8,300 nt of DNA from an uncultured Pseudorhodoferax sp. (GTDB lineage: Bacteria; Pseudomonadota; Gammaproteobacteria; Burkholderiales; Burkholderiaceae). The notes beneath the pieces were generated by a model. The model had not been told where the DNA came from. It was given only the letters and a program-made list of their open reading frames with translations, and did not search any database. The translations under genes were made by a program, and so were the position numbers. Shown piece after piece: positions 1 to 8,300 of this stretch. Location: contig CAJYRH010000121.1 of assembly GCA_913776795.1 (NCBI GenBank), forward strand, positions 1 through 8,300, written 5' to 3'. Each line of letters starts with the position of its first letter. Position 1 is the first letter of the stretch.

Positions 1-997
1 GCCGGCTTTCGCCGCCGCCCTGGGCGCCATCGCCTGCGCGGCCGCCACGGCCCTTGCCGCGCCGCCCGCGCAGGCACAGCCGCAGCCGCAGGCCGCGGGG
101 GCCTGGCCCACCCGGCCCGTGCGCCTCGTCGTCGGCTACGCGGCGGGCGGCGCGACCGACGTCATCGCGCGCATCGTGGCCGTGAAGCTGGGCGAACGCC
201 TGGGGCAACCCATGATGGTGGACAACCGGGCGGGCGCCAACAGCAACGTGGGAGCCGAGGTGGTGGCGAAGTCGCCGCCGGACGGCTACACGCTCTACGT
301 TTTCACCATCGCCAACACCATCAACGCCTCGCTGTACGGCCGGCTGGGCTACGACCCGCAGAAGGATTTCGAGCCCATCGGCCTGATCGCCAAGATCCCC
401 AACATCCTGGTGGTGAACAACCAGCTGCCGATCAAGAGCGTGGCCGACTACATCCGCTTCGCCCGGGAGTCGAAGGACGGCATCACCTTCGCCTCGTCGG
501 GCAGCGGTTCGTCCATCCACCTGTCGGGCGAGATGTTCAAGATGCAGACGAAGCTGAACATGCTGCACGTTCCCTACAAGGGCAGCGCGCCGGCCATGAC
601 CGACCTGCTGGGCGGCCAGGTGCAGTCGATGTTCGACAACACGCCTTCGGCCCTGCCGCACGTGCAGGCGGGCCGGCTGCGGGCCATCGCCATCACCAGC
701 GCGCAGCGCTCGCCGCTGCTGCCCGACGTGCCCACGGTGGCCGAGTCGGGCTTCCCGGGCTTCGACGTGCAGTCGTGGTTCGGCCTGGCTGCGCCCGCGG
801 GCACGCCGAAGCCTGTCATCGAGCGCGTGAATGCCGAACTGGTCAAGGTGCTGAACATGCCGGACGTGCGCCAGCGCCTGCAGGACCTGGCCGCCACGCC
901 GGAGCCCGGCACGCCGGCGCAGATGCGCAGCTTCGCCACTGCCGAGATCCAGCGCTGGCGCGAGGTGGTGAAGGCGTCCGGCGCGAAGGCCGAGTGA
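1..997 (+). CDS. TctC/Bug-family tripartite tricarboxylate transporter substrate-binding protein (5' end cut by window)
   Basis: This is a periplasmic binding protein of the Bug (TctC) family, which captures carboxylates or other small organic acids for TctAB-type secondary transporters or for sensing. The reading frame is open from base 2 and gives 331 visible residues, close to the family's usual 320-330, so only the first few residues are missing. The visible N-terminus is an Ala-rich hydrophobic stretch ending in a signal-peptidase-like AQA (visible residues 23-25). It is followed by the family signature W-P-x-R-P-V-R-L-V-V around residues 35-44, then GGATD and the PDGYT block typical of Bug proteins. 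A GTG at 119 lies inside the conserved first beta strand, so it is not the real start. No TctA or TctB gene is visible; orphan Bug genes beside catabolic genes are common in Burkholderiales. The ligand cannot be read from the sequence. Confidence 0.93.
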   Translation, partial: PAFAAALGAIACAAATALAAPPAQAQPQPQAAGAWPTRPVRLVVGYAAGGATDVIARIVAVKLGERLGQPMMVDNRAGANSNVGAEVVAKSPPDGYTLYVFTIANTINASLYGRLGYDPQKDFEPIGLIAKIPNILVVNNQLPIKSVADYIRFARESKDGITFASSGSGSSIHLSGEMFKMQTKLNMLHVPYKGSAPAMTDLLGGQVQSMFDNTPSALPHVQAGRLRAIAITSAQRSPLLPDVPTVAESGFPGFDVQSWFGLAAPAGTPKPVIERVNAELVKVLNMPDVRQRLQDLAATPEPGTPAQMRSFATAEIQRWREVVKASGAKAE

Positions 998-1056
998 GCC
1001 GCCGCCCGTTTCCGGTCCGTTGACCCGATCCCTTATTCGCAAAGGTTCCCGAGCCC

Positions 1057-2562
1057 ATGTTCCCGATCGACTTCTTCTGGCGCGCCGCCACGCGCTGGCC
1101 CGCGCGCACCGCCATCGATGCGCCCGAGGGCCAGCTCCACTACGCCGAGCTCGCCGGGCGCGTGCGTGCGCTGGCCGCCGCACTGACGACCATCGACCCC
1201 GCCCCGCAGAGCCGCGTGGGCATCTGCGCGCACAACAGCGTGGCCCACATCGTGGCGCTCTTGGCCACGCTGGCCTGCGGCAAGGTCTGGGTGCCGCTGA
1301 ACCCCAAGAGCACGCGGCCCGAACTGCGCCGCCTGGTGGACGCCACCGAGCCCAGCATCCTGGTGCTGGACGCCGATTGCGCCGGCCTGCTCGAGGGCGC
1401 GCCCGGCCAGCGCCTGTGGACCGACCAGGCCCCGGCCGGCGGCGACACCGTGGACGCCCTGCTCGCACGCCACGCCGGCGCGCCGCAGCCCGGCATCGAC
1501 CTGCCCGACGACGCCACCCAGGCCATCAAGTTCACGGGCGGCACCACGGGCGCGCCCAAGGGCGTGATGCAGCCCTACCGCGCCTGGATGGCCAACATCG
1601 CCAACCAGATCCACTGCTGGGGCTTCGACGAACACGAGCGCTACGTGCTGGCCGCGCCCGTCACGCACGGCACCTCCACCTACCTGCTGCCCATCCTGGC
1701 CCAGGGCGGCTGCCACGTGCTGCTGGACGGCAGCGGCGCCGCTGCCGTGCGTGCGGCCTTCCGCGAACGCGGCGGCACCGTGGCCTTCATGCCCCCCACG
1801 CTGGTCTACATGCTGATGGCCCAGCCTGGCGCGAGCCGCGCCGACTTCCCGCGGCTGCGCCGGCTGATCTATGGCGGCGCGCCCATGCCGCCCGAGAAGA
1901 TCCGCGAGGTGCGCGCCTTCTTCGGCCCGGTGCTGGCCACCACCTACGGCCAGACCGAGGCGCCACAGATCCTGACCGTGCTGCAGCCCGAGGACTTCGA
2001 GGACGAGGCCAACTGGGCCTCGGTCGGCCGCACGGCCTGGTTCAGCGACGTGGCCATCATGGCGCCGGACGGCCGGCTGCTGCCCACGGGCGAGATCGGC
2101 GAAGTCGTCGCGCGCGGCGACCTGCTCATGACAGGCTACTGGCGGCTGCCCGAGAAGACCGCCGAGACCATCGTGCACGGCTGGCTGCACACGGGCGACC
2201 GTGGCCTCATCGACGCGCGCGGCATGCTCTACCTCAAGGACCGGCTCAAGGACATGGTCATCACGGGCGGCTTCAACGTCTACCCGATCGAGGTCGAGAA
2301 CGCCCTGGGCCAGCACCCGGCCGTGCACGAGTGCGCCGTGTTCGGCGTGCCCGACGACAAATGGGGCGAGGCCGTGCATGCCGCCGTGCAGCTGCGACCG
2401 GACCGGCAGGCCAGCGAGGCCGAGCTGACGGCCTTCGTGCGCGAGCGGCTGGGCCCGGTGGCCACGCCCAAGCGCATCCATTTCCACGCCAGCCTGCCGC
2501 GCTCGCCAGTGGGCAAGGTGCTCAAGAACGCCGTGCGCGAGCTCGCGCTGGCAGCAGATTGA
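1057..2562 (+). CDS. AMP-forming acyl-CoA synthetase (class I adenylate-forming enzyme)
   Basis: This cytoplasmic enzyme should activate a carboxylic acid with ATP to an acyl-adenylate and then an acyl-CoA. At 501 residues it is normal for the family. Visible motifs in order are: the P-loop FTGGTTGAPKG (residues 159-169), the YGQTE motif (297-301), TGD (379-381) ending the large domain, the hinge region DRLKDMVITGG (395-405) followed by NVYPIEVE, and the C-terminal catalytic lysine K487 in PVGKVLK. All core residues appear present, so it should be active. The ATG at 1057 is preceded by a weak AAAGG at 1041-1045. The 59-bp gap from the binding-protein gene is compatible with co-transcription. 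The gene is followed after 18 bp by the citrate-synthase-like gene, so the acid activated here probably feeds that enzyme. The acid itself (aliphatic, alicyclic or aromatic) cannot be assigned from motifs. Confidence 0.93.
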   Translation: MFPIDFFWRAATRWPARTAIDAPEGQLHYAELAGRVRALAAALTTIDPAPQSRVGICAHNSVAHIVALLATLACGKVWVPLNPKSTRPELRRLVDATEPSILVLDADCAGLLEGAPGQRLWTDQAPAGGDTVDALLARHAGAPQPGIDLPDDATQAIKFTGGTTGAPKGVMQPYRAWMANIANQIHCWGFDEHERYVLAAPVTHGTSTYLLPILAQGGCHVLLDGSGAAAVRAAFRERGGTVAFMPPTLVYMLMAQPGASRADFPRLRRLIYGGAPMPPEKIREVRAFFGPVLATTYGQTEAPQILTVLQPEDFEDEANWASVGRTAWFSDVAIMAPDGRLLPTGEIGEVVARGDLLMTGYWRLPEKTAETIVHGWLHTGDRGLIDARGMLYLKDRLKDMVITGGFNVYPIEVENALGQHPAVHECAVFGVPDDKWGEAVHAAVQLRPDRQASEAELTAFVRERLGPVATPKRIHFHASLPRSPVGKVLKNAVRELALAAD

Positions 2563-2569
2563 TTCCTCC

Positions 2570-2574
2570 AGGAG
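2570..2574 (+). promoter_or_regulatory. Strong Shine-Dalgarno (AGGAG) for the citryl-CoA-lyase-like gene
   Basis: AGGAG lies 6 bases upstream of the ATG at 2581, inside the 18-bp gap after the ligase stop. It is the clearest ribosome binding site in the window. It fixes the start of the downstream gene and suggests independent, efficient translation initiation within a shared transcript. Confidence 0.8.
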
Positions 2575-2580
2575 ACACGC

Positions 2581-3351
2581 ATGAAGACCAAGACACCCGA
2601 GACCCGGTTGTGCACCCACACGCTGACCAGCCTGCACTACGGCGACGCCAACCTCGTCGAAGACCTGATGGGCAAGCGCAGCTTCACCGAGGTGATGCTC
2701 ATGCAGATCCTGCAGCGCCCGCCACGCGCGGTGGACATGCGCATCTGCGACGTGGTGCTGATCGTGCTCATGGAGCATGGACTCACGCCCAGCGCGATCG
2801 CCACGCGCCTCATCTACATGAGCGCGCCCGAGAACCTGCAGGGCGCCGTGGCATCGGGTCTGCTGGCCGTGGGCAGCTCCTTCGTCGGCACCATGGAGAA
2901 CTGCGCGCCGCTGCTCGAACGCATCGCCGCAGCGGCCGACCCGGATGCCGAGGCGCTGCAGATCGCACGCCAGTACAAGGAGACGAGGAGCGCGGTGCCC
3001 GGCTTCGGCCACCACCTGCACAAGCCGGTGGACCCGCGCGCCTACAAGCTGCTGGAGCTGGGCCGCGCCGAGCCCGAACTGAAGGGCGACCGCATCCGCG
3101 CGCTGGAGACGCTGTCCAGGGCCGTCGACGAGGTCGCCGGCCGGCCCATCACCATCAACGCCACGGGCGCCGTGGCCGCGCTGCTGGGCGAGATCGGCGT
3201 GCCGACCAACGTGATGCGCGGCTTCGCCGTGATTTCGCGCGCGGCCGGTCTCGTGGCCCACATCGTCGAAGAGCAGCAAAGCCCCTCGGGCCGCTTCATC
3301 TGGGACACGGTGGAGCATGCCATCCCCTTCGTGGGCAAGGCGCCGCAATGA
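2581..3351 (+). CDS. Citrate-synthase-superfamily protein, citryl-CoA-lyase-like, with altered catalytic Asp
   Basis: This 256-residue protein is a short citrate-synthase-fold protein, the size of stand-alone citryl-CoA lyases and much shorter than citrate synthase (about 430). Recognisable landmarks are: the first catalytic His in LMEHGLTPS (H66); the second in PGFGHHLHK (H144), followed by V-DPR (R153, matching the citrate-binding Arg of citrate synthase); and SRAAGLVAH (R220, matching the second substrate Arg). The block that in citrate synthase reads PNVD reads I-N-A-T here, so the catalytic Asp position is Thr195. Family knowledge suggests carbon-carbon cleavage or condensation between acetyl-CoA (or another acyl-CoA) and a keto acid. 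The missing Asp makes the exact reaction uncertain. The gene is preceded by a good AGGAG and shares an ATGA overlap with SDR1, so the two are translationally coupled. It probably acts on the product of the upstream ligase (inference). Confidence 0.85.
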   Translation: MKTKTPETRLCTHTLTSLHYGDANLVEDLMGKRSFTEVMLMQILQRPPRAVDMRICDVVLIVLMEHGLTPSAIATRLIYMSAPENLQGAVASGLLAVGSSFVGTMENCAPLLERIAAAADPDAEALQIARQYKETRSAVPGFGHHLHKPVDPRAYKLLELGRAEPELKGDRIRALETLSRAVDEVAGRPITINATGAVAALLGEIGVPTNVMRGFAVISRAAGLVAHIVEEQQSPSGRFIWDTVEHAIPFVGKAPQ

Positions 3352-4073
3352 GCGGGCGTGAGCTTGCGCTGGTGACCGCGGCCAGCCGCGGCATCGGCCG
3401 CGCCATCGCCGACCGCCTGGTCGAGGACGGCCTGCAGGTGCTGAACCTGGACATCGCCGCACCCGAGGCGCCTGGCCCGCACCACACCCACCTGCAGGTG
3501 GACCTGTCGGACGCCGACGCGCTGGATGCCGCGCTGGCCGAGGCCACACGCGGGCGCGCCATCACGCGGCTGGTCAACAACGCCGGCATCGTGCGGCCAG
3601 CCGGCATCGCCGCCACCACACGGGCCGACCTGCATGCGGTGATGGACCTGAACCTCGCCACGGCCATCGCCTGCACGCAGGCGCTGCTGCCGGCCATGCG
3701 CGCGGCGCGCTTCGGCCGCATCGTGCAGATCTCCAGCCGCGCGGCCCTGGGCAAGGGCGAGCGCATCGCCTATTCCTCGAGCAAGGCCGCGCTGCACGGG
3801 CTCACGCGCACGCTGGCGCTGGAGCTGGGCGCCGACGGCATCACCGTCAATGCCATCGGCCCGGGGCCCATCGCCACCGAACTCTTCACACGGGTGAACC
3901 CGCCCGGCGCGCCGGCCACGCAGCGCATCCTGGACACCATCCCGCTGCGGCGAATGGGCCAGCCGGCCGAGGTCGCGCACATGGTCGCTTCACTGCTCGA
4001 CGCACGCGCCGGCTTCACGACCGGGCAGGTGCTGTACGTGTGCGGCGGCATGACGGTGGGACTGGCGCCATGA
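3348..4073 (+). CDS. Short-chain dehydrogenase/reductase (SDR1, FabG-like)
   Basis: This 241-residue classical SDR is a cytoplasmic NAD(P)-dependent oxidoreductase, probably acting on a hydroxyacyl- or ketoacyl-CoA in the pathway of the neighbouring genes (inference). The start ATG overlaps the preceding stop in an ATGA, giving full family length with no extra N-terminus. The cofactor loop reads VTAASRGIGRA (residues 9-19), with Ala in place of the first Gly of TGxxxGxG. NNAG is at 77-80, Asn102 sits in the active-site helix, Ser129 is the catalytic serine, and Tyr142/Lys146 form YSSSK. GPGPIATELF (171-180) follows. The C-terminus TGQVLYVCGG is typical of SDR tetramer-forming ends. An acidic D35 at the end of the second beta strand (LNLDI) favours NAD over NADP. 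Alternatives are 3-oxoacyl-ACP reductase or a hydroxyacyl-CoA dehydrogenase; the sequence does not decide between them. Confidence 0.92.
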   Translation: MSGRELALVTAASRGIGRAIADRLVEDGLQVLNLDIAAPEAPGPHHTHLQVDLSDADALDAALAEATRGRAITRLVNNAGIVRPAGIAATTRADLHAVMDLNLATAIACTQALLPAMRAARFGRIVQISSRAALGKGERIAYSSSKAALHGLTRTLALELGADGITVNAIGPGPIATELFTRVNPPGAPATQRILDTIPLRRMGQPAEVAHMVASLLDARAGFTTGQVLYVCGGMTVGLAP

Positions 4074-4133
4074 GCGCCGCCCGGCCGCCCGAAGGCGCGC
4101 GCGCCGAAGCCGCAGGCGAAGGTACAACGGTGA

Positions 4134-4215
4134 GCGCCGCGCCGGGCCGCCCCAAGCCAGCGCGCACCCGCTCGGGGGGCAGCGAACCTCGCGCAGCGGG
4201 AAGCGTCCGGGCCAC
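4134..4215 (+). repeat. Comamonadaceae-type GC-rich dispersed intergenic repeat (copy A)
   Basis: The stretch from about 4140 (GGGCCGCCCCAAGC) through CTCGGGGGGCAGCGAAC to about 4212 resembles a GC-rich element I recall between genes in many Comamonadaceae genomes; this was not checked against a database. It contains inverted arms CCCGCT (4167-4172) and AGCGGG (4195-4200). Read in the SDR2 frame it encodes only low-complexity Pro/Arg/Ala residues. It fills most of the 161-bp gap between the SDR1 stop and the proposed SDR2 start. Boundaries are approximate. Confidence 0.55.
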
Positions 4216-5033
4216 ATGCCCGCAAGCTTTGCCCATGGACCTGACAGGCCGCGTGGTCTTTGTGGCCGGCGGCGGCTCGGCCGGGCCGGGCTGGAGCATC
4301 GGCCGCGCCTCCTGCGTGACCTATGCCCGGCTCGGCGCGCGCGTCTGCGTGGCCGACCGCGACGCCGATTCGGCGGCCGAGACCACGGCGCTGATCCGCG
4401 CCGAAGGCGGCGAGGCCGAAACGCTGGTCGGCGACGTGGCTGTCCAGGCCGACGTGGAACGCATGTTCGCGGCCGCCCGCGCGCGCTTCGGCCCCATCGA
4501 CGCGCTGCACCACAACGTGGGCATCGGCAAGACCGGTGGCCCCCTGGAGACCAGTGCCGAGGACTTCGACCGCATCCATGCCGTCAACGTGCGCAGCCTG
4601 CTGCTGTGCGCGCAGCAGGTGCTGCCGGCCATGGCCGAGCGCGGCCACGGCGCACTGGTCGCCATCTCCTCGGTGGCCGGCATGCGCTACGTGGGCTACC
4701 CCCACCTGGGTTACAGCGTGACCAAGGCCGCGGTCACGCAGTTCACGCGCATGGTGGCGCAGCAGTACGCGGGCCAGGGCATCCGCGCCAACACCGTGGT
4801 GCCCGGGCTGATCGACACGCCGCGCATCGCCGGCACGGTGGCCAGGATGTTTTCGGACAGCAGCCTGGACGAAGCCCGGGCGGCCCGCGCGCGCCAGGTG
4901 CCCATGCAGCGCATGGGCACGGCCTGGGATGTGGCCCATGCCTGCGCCTTCCTGCTGTCGGACGCGGCGGCATATGTGACCGGCACGGAACTGGTGGTGG
5001 ACGGCGGCCTGACCGGCCAAATACGCATGATGA

Positions 5034-5150
5034 ACGCCCCCAGTCTGCGCGCTCCGCGCTCGGCCAACCGCCGCGAGGGGGCGCCGTCTGCGGCCTGGCA
5101 GGGCCACCTCCGCGGCGTCTGCTCGCATGGCCTGCTCCGCGGCCACCTGA
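5034..5150. repeat. GC-rich repeat-like block (copy B) in the convergent gap
   Basis: This sequence between the SDR2 core and dctD has the look of the same intergenic repeat family as 4134-4215, but in the opposite orientation and degenerate: GCCCCCAGTCTGCGCGCTCC, then a GCCGCGAGGGGGCGCC core. To its right are short direct repeats: GGCCACCT at 5102-5109 and 5141-5148, and CTCCGCGGC at 5108-5116 and 5135-5143. It is read as coding by the SDR2 extension, but nothing in that translation resembles a domain. The relation to copy A is judged by eye and is imperfect. Confidence 0.4.
5035..5083. terminator. Possible bidirectional stem-loop between convergent genes
   Basis: CGCCCCC (5035-5041) can pair with GGGGGCG (5077-5083). 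Inside the loop, GCGCG (5047-5051) pairs with CGCGC (5055-5059) around CTC. There is no T-run on either side, so this is not a classical intrinsic terminator. Its position just after the SDR2 core and downstream of dctD fits a GC-rich transcript end for both directions. It lies within the repeat-like block and may be the functional part of it. Confidence 0.35.
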
Positions 5151-5201
5151 ACCGTCGCTTGCACGCGCCTTCGTCAGCTGCGGGCAGTGTTCGGAAACGG
5201 C

Positions 5202-6559
<1,358 letters not shown>

Positions 6560-6563
<4 letters not shown>

Positions 6564-8300
6564 GCCACACCGGCACGCCGCAGCGGCAGGTCGATCACGA
6601 ACTCGGCGCCGGTGGGTGCCAGGTTGTGCGCGCTGAGCGTGCCGCCGAACTCGCGCACGAGGTGGGCCGAGACCATGAGGCCCAGGCCCATGCCCTTGCC
6701 GGCGGGCTTGGTCGTGATGAAGGGCTGGAACATGCGGGCCAGGATGTTGTCCGGGATCAGGGGCCCATTGTTGCGGATCGCGATGCGGGCGCGCCCCTCG
6801 GCCACGCTGGCGGCCACCGCGATCCGGCGCGGTTCGGGCCAGCCCTGCAGCGCGTCGATGGCATTGCCCAGGAGGTTGGCCAGCACCTGCTCCATGCGGC
6901 TCTCGTCGCCGGCCACCGCGAGGGCGGCAGGCAGGCCGGCCAGATCGAGTGCGATATCGGCCTCTGCAAGCCGCGGCGCGAGTTGCTGCTGCACCTCCTG
7001 CACCAGGCGCAGCAGATCAACGCTGCCCAGGATGTCCGCCGGCTTGCTGGCGAAAAGGCGCAGCTGCGAGGACAGGCGCTTGAGCCGGCCGACGAGCCGC
7101 CCGATGCGTGCGAGGTTGGCACGTGCATCGTCCAGCCGATTGCGCTGGATCAGCTGGTCGGCGTTGTCGGACACTGTCTGCAGCGCGGCCAGGGGCTGGT
7201 TGAGTTCGTGCACGAGGCCGGCCGAAAGCTGGCCCAGCACGGCCAGCTTGCCGGCGTGCACGAGCTCGTCCTGCGCGGCCTGCAGGGCCGCCGTGCGCTG
7301 GGCCACCTTGCGTTCCAGCGCATCGTGGGCGCGCTGCAGCGCCGCGCGGCTGGCCAGGTGCTGCCGGATGGCGCGGCGGCGCGCGTCGAGCAAGGCCACG
7401 GCGGCCAGCAGCAGCGCCATCGCCAGCGCCGCGCTGAAGGCCCAGTTGCGCGCGCTGGCGCGCACGGCCGCCTCGTCGTCGAGAAGGATCAGCTGCCAGC
7501 GTCCCTGGTGCACCTGGCGCGTGCTGGCCAGCCAGCGCTGGCCAACGACTTGCACGCGCCGGGCCTGGCCATCGCTGCCCCCGCGCTCGCGCCACCCCAG
7601 GGGCACCAGGCTGCTGGTGCCATAGCGCCGCGCGGCCGCGGCCTCGGCACGGGCCTCGGCGGACAGCGCCACCAGCGGACGCCAGCGCCAGTCGTCGCGG
7701 CTGGAGAGGATGGCGACCTGGTGCTCGTCCACCACCAGCACGGCTCCGGGCAGCTGGCGCCACTCCTGCTCCATGCCGGCCAGGTCCACCTTGACCGTGG
7801 CCAGACCCAGGGCCTGGCCCTGCGAGGGCAACGCGTACGACAGGTAGTAGCCGGCGCGTGCGCTCGTCACGCCCAGGCCGTAGAAGTGACCGCGGCCCTT
7901 GGCCAGCGCGTCGCGCACATACGGCCGGTACGACAGGTCGCGCCCGTACGGGGTGCCGGGCAGCGCGAAGTCGGCCGCGGCGATGGCCGTGCCAGCGCGG
8001 TCCACGAGGTAGAGGTTGTCCGCGCCGGCGATGGCGTTGAGCGACTGCAGGTACAGGTTGACGCCGTAGCCGCGTTGCCCGTCGTCGGGGCGGGCCAGGA
8101 ACTGCATGACCTCGGGCGAGATCTCCAGCAGCGAAGGCAGGAAGTCGAAACGCGCCAGCTGCGCATCGAGCCGCGTGGCCGCCACCTCCAGCCGCTGCGC
8201 CGCCACCTGCTCCAGCCCGGCCAGACCCTGGCGCGTGGCAAGCCAGCTGCCGGCCCAGGCGGCCAGGGCGATCAGCAGCGCGGCAGCGACCGCCCTGGCG
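6560..8300 (-). CDS. dctB: DctB-like membrane sensor histidine kinase (N-terminus beyond window)
   Basis: Inner-membrane sensor kinase partner of the adjacent regulator; 579 residues are visible. Numbering below is from the GTG at 8206, but the frame stays open to the window edge and encodes a transmembrane helix (AVAAALLIALAAW) upstream of it, so that GTG is internal and the true start lies past 8300. Next comes a periplasmic double-Cache-like sensor (about 5-245), including DLSYRPYVRDAL (90-101) and ARAGYYLSYAL (116-126) as in DctB. A second membrane helix follows (about 254-273), then a coiled-coil linker (about 285-315), the H-box with H333 in GLVHELNQPLAAL, the N-box NLLGNAIDAL (444-453) and the G2 box GKGMGLGL (503-510). 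The G1 box reads NNGPL (479-483) instead of DxGxG. The family senses C4-dicarboxylates; the actual ligand here could differ. Stop and dctD start overlap by 4 bp. Confidence 0.92.

Noticed and set aside
20..40. Possible lipoprotein Cys in the binding-protein signal (AIAC)
   Set aside because: The -3 residue does not fit a lipobox. A signal-peptidase I site AQA lies further on, as is usual for Bug proteins.
1020..1046. TTGACC at 1020-1025 as a sigma-70 -35 box for the ligase gene
   Set aside because: No acceptable -10 element follows at the right distance, and the short gap fits read-through from the binding-protein gene.
998..1056. Sigma-54 (-24/-12) promoter in the first intergenic gap
   Set aside because: No GG and GC pair with 10-base spacing in a TGGC/TTGC context was found by eye here. 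If one exists it is more likely upstream of the window.
1531..1563. Ligase P-loop FTGGTTGAPKG with Gly in place of Ser as a sign of inactivity
   Set aside because: TGG variants of this loop occur in active acyl-CoA synthetases, and all other catalytic motifs including K487 are present.
1033..3549. Long open frame (838 codons) on the - strand opposite the ligase and lyase-like genes
   Set aside because: It is antisense to well-supported genes, its translation is Gly/Ala/Arg/His-rich with no domain, and it is the usual stop-poor frame in high-GC DNA.
1020..4073. A single 1017-codon + strand frame ending with SDR1
   Set aside because: Only the last 241 codons (from 3348) encode a protein family. 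The upstream part is an Arg-rich out-of-frame reading of the ligase and lyase-like genes.
3770..5164. 464-codon open frame on the - strand opposite the two SDR genes
   Set aside because: Antisense shadow with no recognisable domain; the + strand SDR motifs are unambiguous.

Overview
The window is very GC-rich (about 70% by eye). Its coding style, its Bug/TctC-type periplasmic binding protein and its intergenic GC-rich repeats point to a Burkholderiales betaproteobacterium, most likely Comamonadaceae (Acidovorax/Delftia/Variovorax-like). This placement is inferred from family knowledge and was not tested by a search.

Layout. Positions 1-5248 carry five genes on the + strand: a 5'-truncated TctC/Bug solute-binding protein (1-997), an AMP-forming acyl-CoA synthetase (1057-2562), a small citrate-synthase-superfamily protein resembling citryl-CoA lyase (2581-3351), a short-chain dehydrogenase SDR1 (3348-4073), and a second one, SDR2 (about 4235-5248). 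Genes 2 to 4 are tightly packed (18-bp gap, then an ATGA overlap) and look like one transcription unit. SDR2 is set apart by a GC-rich repeat-like block and runs into a second such block at its 3' end. Converging on it from the right, on the - strand, is a DctB/DctD-type two-component system: a sensor kinase (6560 to beyond 8300) and a sigma-54-dependent response regulator (5202-6563), joined by an ATGA overlap.

Working model (inference). A carboxylic acid is captured in the periplasm by the TctC-like protein, imported, activated to its CoA thioester by the ligase, oxidised or reduced by the SDRs, and cleaved or condensed by the citryl-CoA-lyase-like protein. DctBD senses the acid or a related dicarboxylate. 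No membrane transporter component lies in the window.

The most notable observations are: the citrate-synthase-like protein keeps both catalytic histidines and the substrate arginines but has Thr where the catalytic Asp should be; the kinase has a degenerate G1 ATP-binding box (NNGPL instead of DxGxG); and SDR2 appears to have lost its natural stop, reading about 70 codons through repeat DNA and antisense into the 3' end of dctD.
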